Of a DNA stretch of 64,000 nucleotides, positions 8,672 to 17,650 are shown piece by piece. Numbering within the stretch: position 1 is the stretch's first letter; each line of letters opens with the position of its first letter. The translations under genes and the position numbers were made by a program. Below the pieces are notes generated by a model, which did not search any database, was not told the DNA's origin, and saw only the letters and a list, made by a program, of their open reading frames with translations. The stretch comes from Chloroflexota bacterium (GTDB taxonomy: Bacteria; Chloroflexota; Anaerolineae; Anaerolineales; UBA11579). Location of the stretch: positions 122,896 to 186,895 of the forward strand of contig JABFGG010000008.1 in NCBI GenBank assembly GCA_013112575.1. Direction: 5' to 3'.

Positions 8672-9403
8672 CTACTCCTGCGCTTCCGTTTCAGTATCAT
8701 GACGCTCATACAAACGTACCCAACCACGGCGTAATGCGAAAACGGCCGCCTGTGTACGGTCGTCCACACCCAACTTCCGCAATATGGCCGTAACGTGGTT
8801 CTTGACAGTTTGATGGCTGATACCCAAACTTGTGGCAATTTCTTTATTGCTCATACCCAATGTGACACATTCCAGAACTTCCATCTCACGCGACGAGAGC
8901 GGATGGAAAGGCTCCCCAGGATCGCTATATGGGCGCACAGCTTGCTCAGTCTTCAATTCAAGCCAGCGTTCTAATCCCGTATAGTCCATGACCTCGTTTT
9001 GGATCACGTATTTACCCTCATCCACAGCACGAACCATGCCAACTAACTTTTCGGGCTGGATATCTTTTGCACAAAATGCTGCAGCCCCCGCGCGCATGGC
9101 ATGAATAACTTGTTCCGTATCATCATAAGCCGTGAGCAACATTACACGTGTTGACAATTTCTCGGTGACAACCTGCCGCGTGATCTGTTGGCCATTTAGG
9201 CCGGGCATGTTTACATCAACAACGGCGACAGAGGGCTTGTGAAGACGAATCAATTCCATCGCATCTTCGCCATTCTCGGCCTGACCCACAACATCTAAAT
9301 CGAGTTCTAACGAAAAAGCGTCAACCACACCTTGTAAAAACAGTGGGTGATCATCAATTACCACAATGGAAATATTTTGCATATTGGAAGGTTTTGAAGA
9401 CAT
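8672..9403 (-). CDS. NarL/FixJ-family response regulator
   Basis: A 243-residue transcription factor with an N-terminal receiver domain (acidic pair Asp17/Asp18, phosphoacceptor Asp63, Thr91 and Lys113) and a C-terminal LuxR-type helix-turn-helix (LSSREMEVLECVTLGMSNKE onward, about 169-229). A linker of about 40 residues between the two is somewhat long. It is the first gene of the pair with the DegS-like kinase, its probable partner. Targets are unknown. The flp promoter 1.2 kb downstream is the nearest attractive candidate, because flp has its own strong promoter. Confidence 0.93.
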   Translation of the reverse strand: MSSKPSNMQNISIVVIDDHPLFLQGVVDAFSLELDLDVVGQAENGEDAMELIRLHKPSVAVVDVNMPGLNGQQITRQVVTEKLSTRVMLLTAYDDTEQVIHAMRAGAAAFCAKDIQPEKLVGMVRAVDEGKYVIQNEVMDYTGLERWLELKTEQAVRPYSDPGEPFHPLSSREMEVLECVTLGMSNKEIATSLGISHQTVKNHVTAILRKLGVDDRTQAAVFALRRGWVRLYERHDTETEAQE

Positions 9404-9486
9404 CTAGCTAACTGACCTATCTTTTAAGAGTATAGCATAGGAGTACTACGCCAGCAACAAATAACAACACACTTGATATGCTGTTG

Positions 9487-10971
9487 TCAGGGGGCAAACC
9501 AACGATAAACTGACATATTCTCTCCTGCCAACTCAAAGCTAAGTTGTCCATTGCTCTGGTATATAAGTTCACGACCCTGAATTAGCTGGGGATACCAATT
9601 GGGAAATGTCATCAGGTATTGTCCCCCCTGATCGTTGATATATTCGGATAACCGGGTTTCATCGCGGATGAAAGGAACCACATCGGGAGACACAAGGCCT
9701 GCCAGGTCCAGGATAGTGCGTGGGGCAAAATAGCCGATAGCGCCAATATCATGGGCAGCAATGATGGCGTTTGCCTCTGTATTTTCTGCAATCCATCTAG
9801 CCGTATCAACCATTTCTGTCTCGATAATAGTGACATCATCTACGTATGCGTTAAGCCCGATCACCCAGAAACCAAGGAGGATGGCACCCGATGTTGTGAC
9901 CCACACACGGCTAATAAAGCGTGGCAGAAGGACTGGGCTAGAAAGCTTAGCCGTATTTGCCATGCCAATCAGCCCGATGAATAAAAACAATGGTATAGCT
10001 GGAATGGCGTAGCGACCATGCTGATAAGTTACCGGTAAACGTAATGCGTACAAACTCAAGTGGCCAATAACCCACATGGCAGGCAGGACAATCCCCCACT
10101 GCATGCGGTTAGTTGCATCCCAAAGGGCGATGATAAACCCAGGCAGCAGGAACAAGCCTACACCTATCAGTGGCAGGGTGAACTGTTGTAGCAAGCGCCC
10201 AGGTAATGGGCTTTCCCGTAAGATAGCGTATTCGGCTTGTTTAGCATAAAAAGTATTGGGCCACCACTCCCCTGCCAACTGCCGGTTGAACATCAGGTAC
10301 AAGCCAAACAGAAGAATAAAACCAAGCAACACGGCCAAAATGCTTTTCCATCGCTGCCTGGTCTTAGCCGACAGCAGAAGCGCCCCAAGCAATATTGGGC
10401 CCAACAAGGTGAGACCCTCCGGTCGAACCCAAACGCTGATCCCTATCAGAAGACCAAGCAGGAGCCATAGCAACTGGCTTGCCTGGTGGCTATACGAAAG
10501 CATAATCAAGACCATTAGTATGGCTGCAGCTACAAGAGTGAACAAGGCTGTTTCCATCCCAGATACAGCGGCCCACACCAGATGCCATTCAAATAGAAAC
10601 AAGATACCAGCAGCCCAGGCCCAGGCAGGACGACCAGGCAGCACCCTGGACATGGCCCAAAATGCCAGGAGGCTAAAAGCCCAAAGAATCACGCCACCCA
10701 ATAAATAGGTCCAGACATATGGTCCCAGTCCCAGGATATGCCCAATGGAAAGCAGTAAGGACCATAACGGCGAGGTTGATCCTGCCGAAGGTTCTCCGGG
10801 AATGAAAGACCATTCTCCCAAGGTCGCCAGGTTGCGAGCATAGGTCTGGTGAATCCAGGCGTCATCCAAAGGAAAACCGGGGCCTGATTGAGCCGCACTG
10901 GCTACCAGATAAGCAGAAACTGACACAGCTGCCAGAATTCCAAAGATAAAAGCGACTTTGCGATCAGACAT
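9487..10971 (-). CDS. GT-C-type integral membrane glycosyltransferase-like protein
   Basis: A 494-residue protein with about ten membrane segments and a C-terminal extracytoplasmic domain of about 110 residues. The first external loop holds the acidic motif DDAWIHQTYARNL (Asp36/Asp37), placed as the catalytic acidic residues of GT-C enzymes that use lipid-linked sugars. The C-terminal part contains GAIGYF and ILDLAGLVSP, a string also found in the divergent paralogue at 17651-19216 (ILDTVGLNSP). It is probably involved in building a surface glycan or glycolipid; the sugar donor and acceptor cannot be read from sequence. It is last in a minus-strand run and starts 2 bases after its neighbour. 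Confidence 0.75.
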   Translation of the reverse strand: MSDRKVAFIFGILAAVSVSAYLVASAAQSGPGFPLDDAWIHQTYARNLATLGEWSFIPGEPSAGSTSPLWSLLLSIGHILGLGPYVWTYLLGGVILWAFSLLAFWAMSRVLPGRPAWAWAAGILFLFEWHLVWAAVSGMETALFTLVAAAILMVLIMLSYSHQASQLLWLLLGLLIGISVWVRPEGLTLLGPILLGALLLSAKTRQRWKSILAVLLGFILLFGLYLMFNRQLAGEWWPNTFYAKQAEYAILRESPLPGRLLQQFTLPLIGVGLFLLPGFIIALWDATNRMQWGIVLPAMWVIGHLSLYALRLPVTYQHGRYAIPAIPLFLFIGLIGMANTAKLSSPVLLPRFISRVWVTTSGAILLGFWVIGLNAYVDDVTIIETEMVDTARWIAENTEANAIIAAHDIGAIGYFAPRTILDLAGLVSPDVVPFIRDETRLSEYINDQGGQYLMTFPNWYPQLIQGRELIYQSNGQLSFELAGENMSVYRWFAP

Positions 10972-10973
10972 TT

Positions 10974-12542
10974 CTATGGATCAACTTCAAAAAAATGAGT
11001 CCCTTCAATTGTTTGCAAATATATCCATCCCGGCACATCACCAGGGGACGCATACAAGTTGCTCAAACCTTCAGCATGATTGGCATCCAAAATCATATAC
11101 TTTGCGCCAAACTGTAGCGCAGCCGCATAAGCCACGTCTGGATCCCCATCCGGGAGTACGATAGCGGGACGTTGGTTGGTTACGTAATAACCTGGCGGAT
11201 TATTTACCAGAACGATGTCACTGGTTTCAGCACCCAATGACATCAATGAGTTTTCTACCTGGATATATTGCCGTTCACTGGAACTCCATGCTGGAGATGT
11301 AACACTTCCGCCCCACAAACGCCCGTTCACCCGGTAAGCTACCAGGACAAAAGATACGAGGATCACTAAGGCCCTGAAAAAGACACGCGCCGGTTGTGGA
11401 GACAACTTCCTCCAGCGACTCCACCAACTAACGAATGCACCTAAACCAACCGGAGCTACAGCCCACAACAAAGGTTGCAGTGCAGAGGCCGAATGGAAAA
11501 ATCCACCACGCCAGCCAGGGTCCGGGAAAATATACGTCATTACTATAAAGGTCATCAGCCAAGCGAAAATACCCATTTTCACACGTAAATCATCTCTCAG
11601 CTTCCACAAGCCCAATAGGATCAAGGGCAGTACGATGACGGCGCCCTGAATCAGGAGTGTTGACAATAGATTGTTGATCGTAGCATCTACACGTGGCTGA
11701 CCAATCACCGCCCATCCCCCAGCCCACCAGCGGGACGGAGTCAGAGCATCAGCCGGATAGGAGAACAATTCGTTGTAACTCACCAGCCATAAAGCGCGCG
11801 AGCCTCCAGGAGATAGAACTGTGCCAAACTCCGACAGATTTCGCAACATCCAGGGCCCCATGACAAGCAAGTAACCTATCAAGACCAGCATAGCCCATCT
11901 CAGCAACGTTTTGGGGTTAGTGGTATTCCCTTTTTGAAAGATAACTACTATCCAGGCAACCAGCAACCACATCAAACCATCCGCCCTTGTCAGGTGCATC
12001 AAGCCAACCAAAACCCCCAGCAGGCTAAAGCGGAGAACAGGCTTAAGGTTTTCTTTTCCAATCATCAAAAAGAATGAGGCCCCCAACAACATATACAAAC
12101 CAAAAGTATCCGTGGTGGTATGAAAAGGGATATAAAAGCCGGGTAAGGCGGCCAGCGCCCCCGCTAACCAGGCCTGCCAGCGTTGACCATTCAATTGAAA
12201 AGCCAGCCGTGCAGTTAAAGGAGCTACTGCCGCAGCTATTAATAGAAAAGGTATTTGGGCAGCATTAAAATTACCAAGCCACCCTGAAAGAGGCAGTCCG
12301 AGTAATCCAACTATGGAAGCCAAGGGCATCCAATAGCCGTGGGAAGGATGAGGTATTTCCAAGGGGCCATCCAAATAGTTCCATAAAACCACTTCCGTAA
12401 AGCCCTGGCCCTGCCACAAACGTAAAGCTCCCGCCAAATAATAATCGGCATCCATGTAGCCTGGCGAGTGTTGAAAAAGGGCTACAAAGCCAACAACGAA
12501 CATGGCTGCAAAAAACAGGATCAGATCATCACGGCGTTGCAT
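10974..12542 (-). CDS. GT-C-like multi-membrane protein
   Basis: A 522-residue protein with about eleven membrane segments and a C-terminal soluble domain. The first loop carries YMDADYYLAGALRLWQGQG, which places two Asp residues after the first membrane segment, as in GT39/GT83-like enzymes. A HPSHGYWMPL motif follows in the same loop. The C-terminal part includes LGAETSDIVLVNNPPGYY, resembling the nucleotide-independent periplasmic domain of bacterial mannosyltransferase-like proteins. It is packed between two similar genes with gaps of 2 and 6 bases, which supports one operon. Enzymatic activity is inferred, not shown. Confidence 0.7.
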   Translation of the reverse strand: MQRRDDLILFFAAMFVVGFVALFQHSPGYMDADYYLAGALRLWQGQGFTEVVLWNYLDGPLEIPHPSHGYWMPLASIVGLLGLPLSGWLGNFNAAQIPFLLIAAAVAPLTARLAFQLNGQRWQAWLAGALAALPGFYIPFHTTTDTFGLYMLLGASFFLMIGKENLKPVLRFSLLGVLVGLMHLTRADGLMWLLVAWIVVIFQKGNTTNPKTLLRWAMLVLIGYLLVMGPWMLRNLSEFGTVLSPGGSRALWLVSYNELFSYPADALTPSRWWAGGWAVIGQPRVDATINNLLSTLLIQGAVIVLPLILLGLWKLRDDLRVKMGIFAWLMTFIVMTYIFPDPGWRGGFFHSASALQPLLWAVAPVGLGAFVSWWSRWRKLSPQPARVFFRALVILVSFVLVAYRVNGRLWGGSVTSPAWSSSERQYIQVENSLMSLGAETSDIVLVNNPPGYYVTNQRPAIVLPDGDPDVAYAAALQFGAKYMILDANHAEGLSNLYASPGDVPGWIYLQTIEGTHFFEVDP

Positions 12543-12548
12543 ATGAGT

Positions 12549-13805
12549 TTATAAACGGCGTATCGCCTGGAGGCTACCGGTTGGCAAATTGCGAGACTGA
12601 GTTACCCACCAGCGCACCCAATAAAGGGAGAAAAAGAGTAATATCGGGACCGGAAAATACATTAGCAATCTTTCGCTTACCGGCTCTCCAGGCGAATTGC
12701 TGAAAAAGAATAAAGCCCACAAACCAACCAACAACAGAAGCGTTACAAATACTATAAGAATTCGGCCTGTGCCTTGCAGCCTTTGTTCCCAATTTGCATA
12801 TACCAGGGCTATTACGGGAAGTAAAGCTACATAATTTTCTGTTGCCGTGCGGATGCCGATCATGTTGGTGATCACCAGAGTGAGGGCTGCTACCCACAGG
12901 AACCAATCCTCGTCTTTGCCTAAAACCAACAGCCATTCTCTCAACAGGATCAAAGCAAATACGATCGATATGATCCAGGCAAAGACGTTACCAAATAAAT
13001 TCATCTGCGCGGAAATAATGGCCGGCAAGGATCCTGGAGGGGCATAAACCTGGTAACTACCGATCTGCTGTAAATTGAGAATATACCAATCCGGGGAAAA
13101 ATATAAGGAACCCAGTAGCAACACGAGCAGTACGATAGTGGCACTGATGGGAATGGACCACCTGCGGCGGGATAAAGCCCAAATAAATATAAGCGGGAGC
13201 AACAGAACGACCATCTGGGGTTTGACACTGGCCAGTCCCAAAGCTACCCCAGCAAGCCCATCATGTCGATGACGTATACCCCACAAGCAAACCCCAATAG
13301 CAAATGCGGCCAGGATAGCGATGTTGGAAGTTAGCAAAGGCCGCGCCCCGTGATACCAGGTAAAGGCAAAAGCTATAAAGCCAAGGGCTACCGGCCAGGG
13401 TGGACGCCAGCGTGCTACGTTCATACTAATGATAGCCAGCCCCAAAAGGCCAACTTCTAACAATGTCATCCATGCCGCCCGAGCGATCAAATTATCACCG
13501 ATCAAACTAAAGGGTGTATAAAGCGCTAAAGAATAAAATGGATAAAGGAATAGCTGCTGATCTTCACCCTGCACAGCAAAACGCCCCAGCATCTGCTGTT
13601 GGATCGTACGGGTGGCTTCTACGCTGTATGGGTCGATCTGGGCGGTGAGGAACAGACGAGTGCCCAACCAGCGGGGCGTGAACTGGTCTCGAAAACTTGT
13701 ATTGGTTACAGCATAGCGGTAATTTATGAAAGAGAGACCAAGGAGCACAATAATGCTCCCCACGATCAAGGCCAGATAGGCAAGATCAGGACGCTGGACG
13801 CGCAC
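12549..13805 (-). CDS. GT87-like (DUF2029) membrane glycosyltransferase
   Basis: A 418-residue protein with about eleven membrane segments and little soluble sequence. The loop after the first segment contains TAQIDPYSVEATRTIQQQ, matching the DPY/DxY pattern of GT87 mannosyltransferases, where the Asp is catalytic. The region LGLASVKPQMVVLLLPL matches the conserved K-P-Q segment of the same family. GT87 members use polyprenyl-phosphate mannose outside the membrane. It lies in the middle of the GT-C operon, which supports a role in a shared glycan pathway. The family match is made from motif memory and is moderately sure. Confidence 0.75.
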   Translation of the reverse strand: MRVQRPDLAYLALIVGSIIVLLGLSFINYRYAVTNTSFRDQFTPRWLGTRLFLTAQIDPYSVEATRTIQQQMLGRFAVQGEDQQLFLYPFYSLALYTPFSLIGDNLIARAAWMTLLEVGLLGLAIISMNVARWRPPWPVALGFIAFAFTWYHGARPLLTSNIAILAAFAIGVCLWGIRHRHDGLAGVALGLASVKPQMVVLLLPLIFIWALSRRRWSIPISATIVLLVLLLGSLYFSPDWYILNLQQIGSYQVYAPPGSLPAIISAQMNLFGNVFAWIISIVFALILLREWLLVLGKDEDWFLWVAALTLVITNMIGIRTATENYVALLPVIALVYANWEQRLQGTGRILIVFVTLLLLVGLWALFFFSNSPGEPVSERLLMYFPVPILLFFSLYWVRWWVTQSRNLPTGSLQAIRRL

Positions 13806-13827
13806 AATTGCTCCGTAATCCGTTCAG

Positions 13828-14427
13828 CTAACGTTGAGCCGTAGCCCACATATTAAGCATGAACTCGAAATAGCCAAAAGATACATTCTCCATAGAAAAG
13901 CCTGCGCCCCCAAAATACCAGCCTAACAAGGGGAGTGTATAAGCGTATACATGTTCGTGGATCTCTTCAGGGCTGACAAGACGAAAGCGGGCCATCCAGT
14001 GCAAGATGGGGTCAGACCAGGCCGCGGGCGTGGTAACAACAACTTTGCCACCTGGTTTCAAGGTACGGTGAGCCTCACGGAACAATTCCATCATGCCGGT
14101 AGGGTCAAGGTGCTCCACAACTGCCAACAGGGTGATGACGTCAAAGTAGCCATCTTCAAAAGGCAAATGCGGTTCGTTGTTTAGATCAAGCGTATGCCAG
14201 TGGATACCAAGGTCATCTGTGGCGGGGGGTTGCTGATCAATAGCGAATTTCTCTTTAAAGGAAGTATGCGACAAAAAGTAAGGGTACGAACCACAGCCAA
14301 TATCCAGAATGCGGCCGTTTCGTAATTCAGGATCAATGAGGGAATTAGCCTTCTGCGCCCGCTGGCGTGCCAGGAAGGGTTCCAGTAGACCTTTGCCACG
14401 AGTGAATCGGGAAGGGGTATCAGCCAT
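13828..14427 (-). CDS. Class I SAM-dependent methyltransferase
   Basis: A 199-residue protein with the Rossmann motif I ILDIGCGSYPYF, a motif II acidic residue in HWHTLDLNNEPHLPF, and the post-motif string VITLLAVVEHLDP, which marks it as a UbiE/Coq5-like or sugar/lipid methyltransferase. No membrane segment is evident, though the C terminus (LPLLGWYFGGAG) is hydrophobic. It sits inside the GT-C operon, so a glycan or lipid carrier is the probable substrate; that is inference. Genes of this kind often cap or modify polysaccharides. Confidence 0.82.
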   Translation of the reverse strand: MADTPSRFTRGKGLLEPFLARQRAQKANSLIDPELRNGRILDIGCGSYPYFLSHTSFKEKFAIDQQPPATDDLGIHWHTLDLNNEPHLPFEDGYFDVITLLAVVEHLDPTGMMELFREAHRTLKPGGKVVVTTPAAWSDPILHWMARFRLVSPEEIHEHVYAYTLPLLGWYFGGAGFSMENVSFGYFEFMLNMWATAQR

Positions 14428-14489
14428 GCGAATAGTGTTCCTTCAAAAACAATGTGATTTCCAAACAGCGTTGTATTATACGGGCAAAA

Positions 14490-15983
14490 TCAACGCTGGT
14501 ACACCACTACGATCTCATCCGAGTAGATCTGGTTCCAGCCAGCGTCTTCCAATTGTGCTATTACAGGCCAGTGTGGCTCCAATATGATGAAGTTCACCTC
14601 CCATTTATCAAGAATACTCTGCCAGTTGTCCTCCGCCCCAACAAATTGCAGCCACTCGCCCACGATCTCATCACCATATAAGTCAGCACGCCCATCCGCA
14701 TACACAGGATGCTGAGGCAAGTGCATTTGGAGATAGCCACCCCAATTGTAGGAGTTCATCATGCGTCCTTCAAGTTGCTGATCTTGTATGAACTCAACGG
14801 CATCGACGGGATAGAGTTGGCGGAAGATCTCTTGTTGCGCTTGAAAAGGGAAAACCGTAGCAATTTTGAGTACCACCCCGATGATAACGAGGCCAAAAAG
14901 GAGATAGTTCAAAACCTTCTTGGGTCCGGTGGGCACAGGATCAGAAAAAGATAAGGAAGGGAATGACCATTTTTCACGCAGGTTCCTCAGGATCTCATCC
15001 AGATGAGGAGCGATGAATACTGGGGCAACAAGTGCAAACAGCGCAATGTTACGGCCAGATAATAGCGCCATGTACAAAAACAATACTGAAAGAACCAGAT
15101 GACTCAGAGGGCTTCGTTGCCGGGAAGCTCCAAAAACCAGAATGGTCAATAGGATCAATATCAAGAATGGCTGGATGGCCGCGACATGAAAATCAGGAGA
15201 TTGCCATTCAGCAATGAATTCCCAGGCAGCGCCGACATCGAAGGTGGCAAAGAAATATAACAATATGATCGGCCCGGCAGGGTTGATGGGAACAACAAGC
15301 AACATCAACAAACCGACCAAAACCATTTTCCCGGCTCGACCGCTCAGGAAGGTCTGCAAACCTGATCTGTCAAATACTATTTTGAGTTTCTCATCCCGCG
15401 CTCTAAAATCAGATACCCAGGCAACCATCTCTTCTAATAGATAAGCTCCCCATACAAAGAACCCGATAATGAAACCACCGTGTCCATTGGCCCAGAGCAA
15501 CATGATCAGGGGCATCCACCACAAATGGTCTTTCAGATTTTTCCTGTATCTCTCAAGGATATATACGAATACTGAAGTCAATAAAAATGTAATGAGGAAG
15601 GGACGCGCCGTCCAAAAGACAGCTGAGGCAACAGCGGCCAGCAAAACCAATGAAACGATGAAAAAGAGGTTCTGCTTTGACAGGCTTTGGTAAATAAACC
15701 AGAAAGCAGCCGTTACGATCACGGCTGTCCACAAGCTCATGCCACCAGGGCCAAGGGCATTGAAAAAAATATACATGGCTGCTTGCACAACCCCACCTGG
15801 ATACAACCAGAGTTCACCATAGCGAGTATAAGAGAATGGGTCCCAAGTCAGAAGTTCCCGGTTTTCAATAATGTACTGACCTGCACGCAAATGCCACCAG
15901 CTATCCGGCATGATGGCAACACGAAAAGCCATGGCGAAGAGGGCTAGGAACAGGACAGATGTCAATAACCATCTAAACCTCAT
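14490..15983 (-). CDS. Multi-membrane GT-C-like protein with extracytoplasmic C-terminal domain
   Basis: A 497-residue protein with about ten membrane segments. Near the N terminus is MPDSWWHLRAGQYI, in which the Asp and His lie in the first external loop, followed by WDPFSYTRYG. The C-terminal domain has NSYNWGGYL and PVYADGRADLYGDEI, a pair of strings that I recognise from uncharacterised membrane proteins encoded with glycosyltransferases. Catalysis is not proven for this subgroup. It is part of the minus-strand run, 62 bases before the methyltransferase gene. Confidence 0.7.
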   Translation of the reverse strand: MRFRWLLTSVLFLALFAMAFRVAIMPDSWWHLRAGQYIIENRELLTWDPFSYTRYGELWLYPGGVVQAAMYIFFNALGPGGMSLWTAVIVTAAFWFIYQSLSKQNLFFIVSLVLLAAVASAVFWTARPFLITFLLTSVFVYILERYRKNLKDHLWWMPLIMLLWANGHGGFIIGFFVWGAYLLEEMVAWVSDFRARDEKLKIVFDRSGLQTFLSGRAGKMVLVGLLMLLVVPINPAGPIILLYFFATFDVGAAWEFIAEWQSPDFHVAAIQPFLILILLTILVFGASRQRSPLSHLVLSVLFLYMALLSGRNIALFALVAPVFIAPHLDEILRNLREKWSFPSLSFSDPVPTGPKKVLNYLLFGLVIIGVVLKIATVFPFQAQQEIFRQLYPVDAVEFIQDQQLEGRMMNSYNWGGYLQMHLPQHPVYADGRADLYGDEIVGEWLQFVGAEDNWQSILDKWEVNFIILEPHWPVIAQLEDAGWNQIYSDEIVVVYQR

Positions 15984-15992
15984 CTAGAGCTC

Positions 15993-17558
15993 TTAATTGG
16001 CAAAACCTAATTGTTCCGGGGTGACCTTTTCGGATAAATCATAAAAAATATGATAGGGACCGATCTGTTCCTCCATGTATAAAACTTCCAATTGAAATAG
16101 CCTGTCTCTAAGAAAATCATCTAAATCAGGATGCTTAGTAGTGATAAAGGCACTATGAGAACTTTTATCAGCAAGCCATGCGTAATATGGAATTGCAACT
16201 ACTTGTCCTTTGTAATTTAAAAATTCAAGCTTGTAAGGCAATTCTGGTGAAAATATAAGACGCTCTCTGCTAAGGAAAGCTAACCGATAACTAACCCAAT
16301 AATTAGTATAGCCATGGCTAATTTTATTATTGTTCAGAAATTCAATCAATTCATCATCATGTAGATTATTGAAGCTTGTAATTGGATCGAATTGAGTAGT
16401 AATGCCATCTTCTGATTGTGAAGAGATCCAGGTTCCGGACAAATTCAACGATAAAAAACCTATCAGTGTAAGCAAAGCAACCCGAGAGGATTGTTTCTTT
16501 ATGATTTCTACAAAGAGAGCTGTAAGAAAAATGAGTAAAGGAAAAAGCGGTAGCAAATACCTTCCGGTAGAATCAATCCCTCGTTCAGTTCCCAGGAAAA
16601 ATAATAGAAAACCAGAAAAGAATAAAAACAAAAGCCTGACCACATCTTGATCGACAGATATTCCATTTTGGCTCCAGGCTCGTCGAACTTCAAGGATTGC
16701 TAATAAATACATCACTAACGCCAAGAGAACGATTGGCCAAATATAATATTCTGGTTGCCAGGGAGGACGCATACCTAATAATGCAGGGACTCCTAATCCG
16801 AAAAAACCGATTAGTCGATGAAAAAAACTTGCCTGATTTATTAGAGGATCAACAAGAGAAGTCCAAGCCACCCATTCATAATTGAAGTTATACCACCACC
16901 AGGGGCTGCTTCCAATAAAGAAACCTACCGCAGTTACGAGATACTGCACCCAAAGTCTCTGTCGGTGTTTCCATAAACCAAACAATGCAATAGGAAACAA
17001 GTAAATTACTATCAGGCTGAAAGTCCAAAAAGCAAACCCAGCAATGAAACCTAATCCAATCCAGGCGATTAGTGAGCGTTGCCATTTCCTTGTTATCAAT
17101 TCAAAGCCTAATAATAAAATTATATTTCCAAAAACAAGCGTTTCACCATAAGTCCCAAAATATGGAGTTGTATAAGTGGTTACCAAAATAGGAGGCAATG
17201 CCGCTAGAAACGCGGCTGAATTCGCAATCGAATAGCTTGAAAAAAGTCGAAGAGCTAATATCCAAGATGACAAGATGAAGAGCAAGTAGATCAGAGTTTG
17301 CATCAAGCGCATGACCAGAACGCTTTCACCAAAAAGCGAAAAGCCCACGGCGATCATGTATGAATCAATGGTGCCCATATAGGCCTGCCCGTAAAAAAAA
17401 ATCGGACGTGCGCCTTCCAAGATGTGACGGGCGGTCAAAGCAACGATGGCCTCATCACTATTGAAGGGCACAACATCGGCAATAAGCAAAATCAATTTCA
17501 GAGCTAATGCCAAAAGCAAGGCCAACAAAAGTGGGAAATAAGGTTTCCAACGGCTCAT
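15993..17558 (-). CDS. GT39-like membrane glycosyltransferase
   Basis: A protein of 521 residues from the chosen ATG at 17558, which has AAGG 5 bases upstream; a longer frame from 17585 has no ribosome site. The first external loop contains PFNSDEAIVALTARHIL, with the Asp-Glu pair expected for GT39/GT83-type enzymes, then GQAYMGTIDSY. About eleven membrane segments follow, with a C-terminal soluble part of about 130 residues. Codon use is noticeably more AT-rich than in its operon neighbours, which may point to a separate origin. It is the first gene of the minus-strand GT-C run and is divergent from the gene at 17651. Confidence 0.75.
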   Translation of the reverse strand: MSRWKPYFPLLLALLLALALKLILLIADVVPFNSDEAIVALTARHILEGARPIFFYGQAYMGTIDSYMIAVGFSLFGESVLVMRLMQTLIYLLFILSSWILALRLFSSYSIANSAAFLAALPPILVTTYTTPYFGTYGETLVFGNIILLLGFELITRKWQRSLIAWIGLGFIAGFAFWTFSLIVIYLFPIALFGLWKHRQRLWVQYLVTAVGFFIGSSPWWWYNFNYEWVAWTSLVDPLINQASFFHRLIGFFGLGVPALLGMRPPWQPEYYIWPIVLLALVMYLLAILEVRRAWSQNGISVDQDVVRLLFLFFSGFLLFFLGTERGIDSTGRYLLPLFPLLIFLTALFVEIIKKQSSRVALLTLIGFLSLNLSGTWISSQSEDGITTQFDPITSFNNLHDDELIEFLNNNKISHGYTNYWVSYRLAFLSRERLIFSPELPYKLEFLNYKGQVVAIPYYAWLADKSSHSAFITTKHPDLDDFLRDRLFQLEVLYMEEQIGPYHIFYDLSEKVTPEQLGFAN

Positions 17559-17637
17559 ACTGGCCTTGTTATACACCAGATACATTTATCTGGTTGGCAA
17601 CCTTCAAATCTGTCAAGTAGTTGGCAACACTCAACTG

Positions 17638-17643
17638 TATAAT
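17638..17643 (+). promoter_or_regulatory. -10 element placed for a leaderless transcript
   Basis: A perfect TATAAT ends 7 bases before the ATG at 17651, so transcription would begin at or next to the start codon. No good -35 element is visible at 16-18 bases upstream, and there is no ribosome-binding sequence before either candidate start codon. Confidence 0.5.
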
Positions 17644-17650
17644 CCATTGT

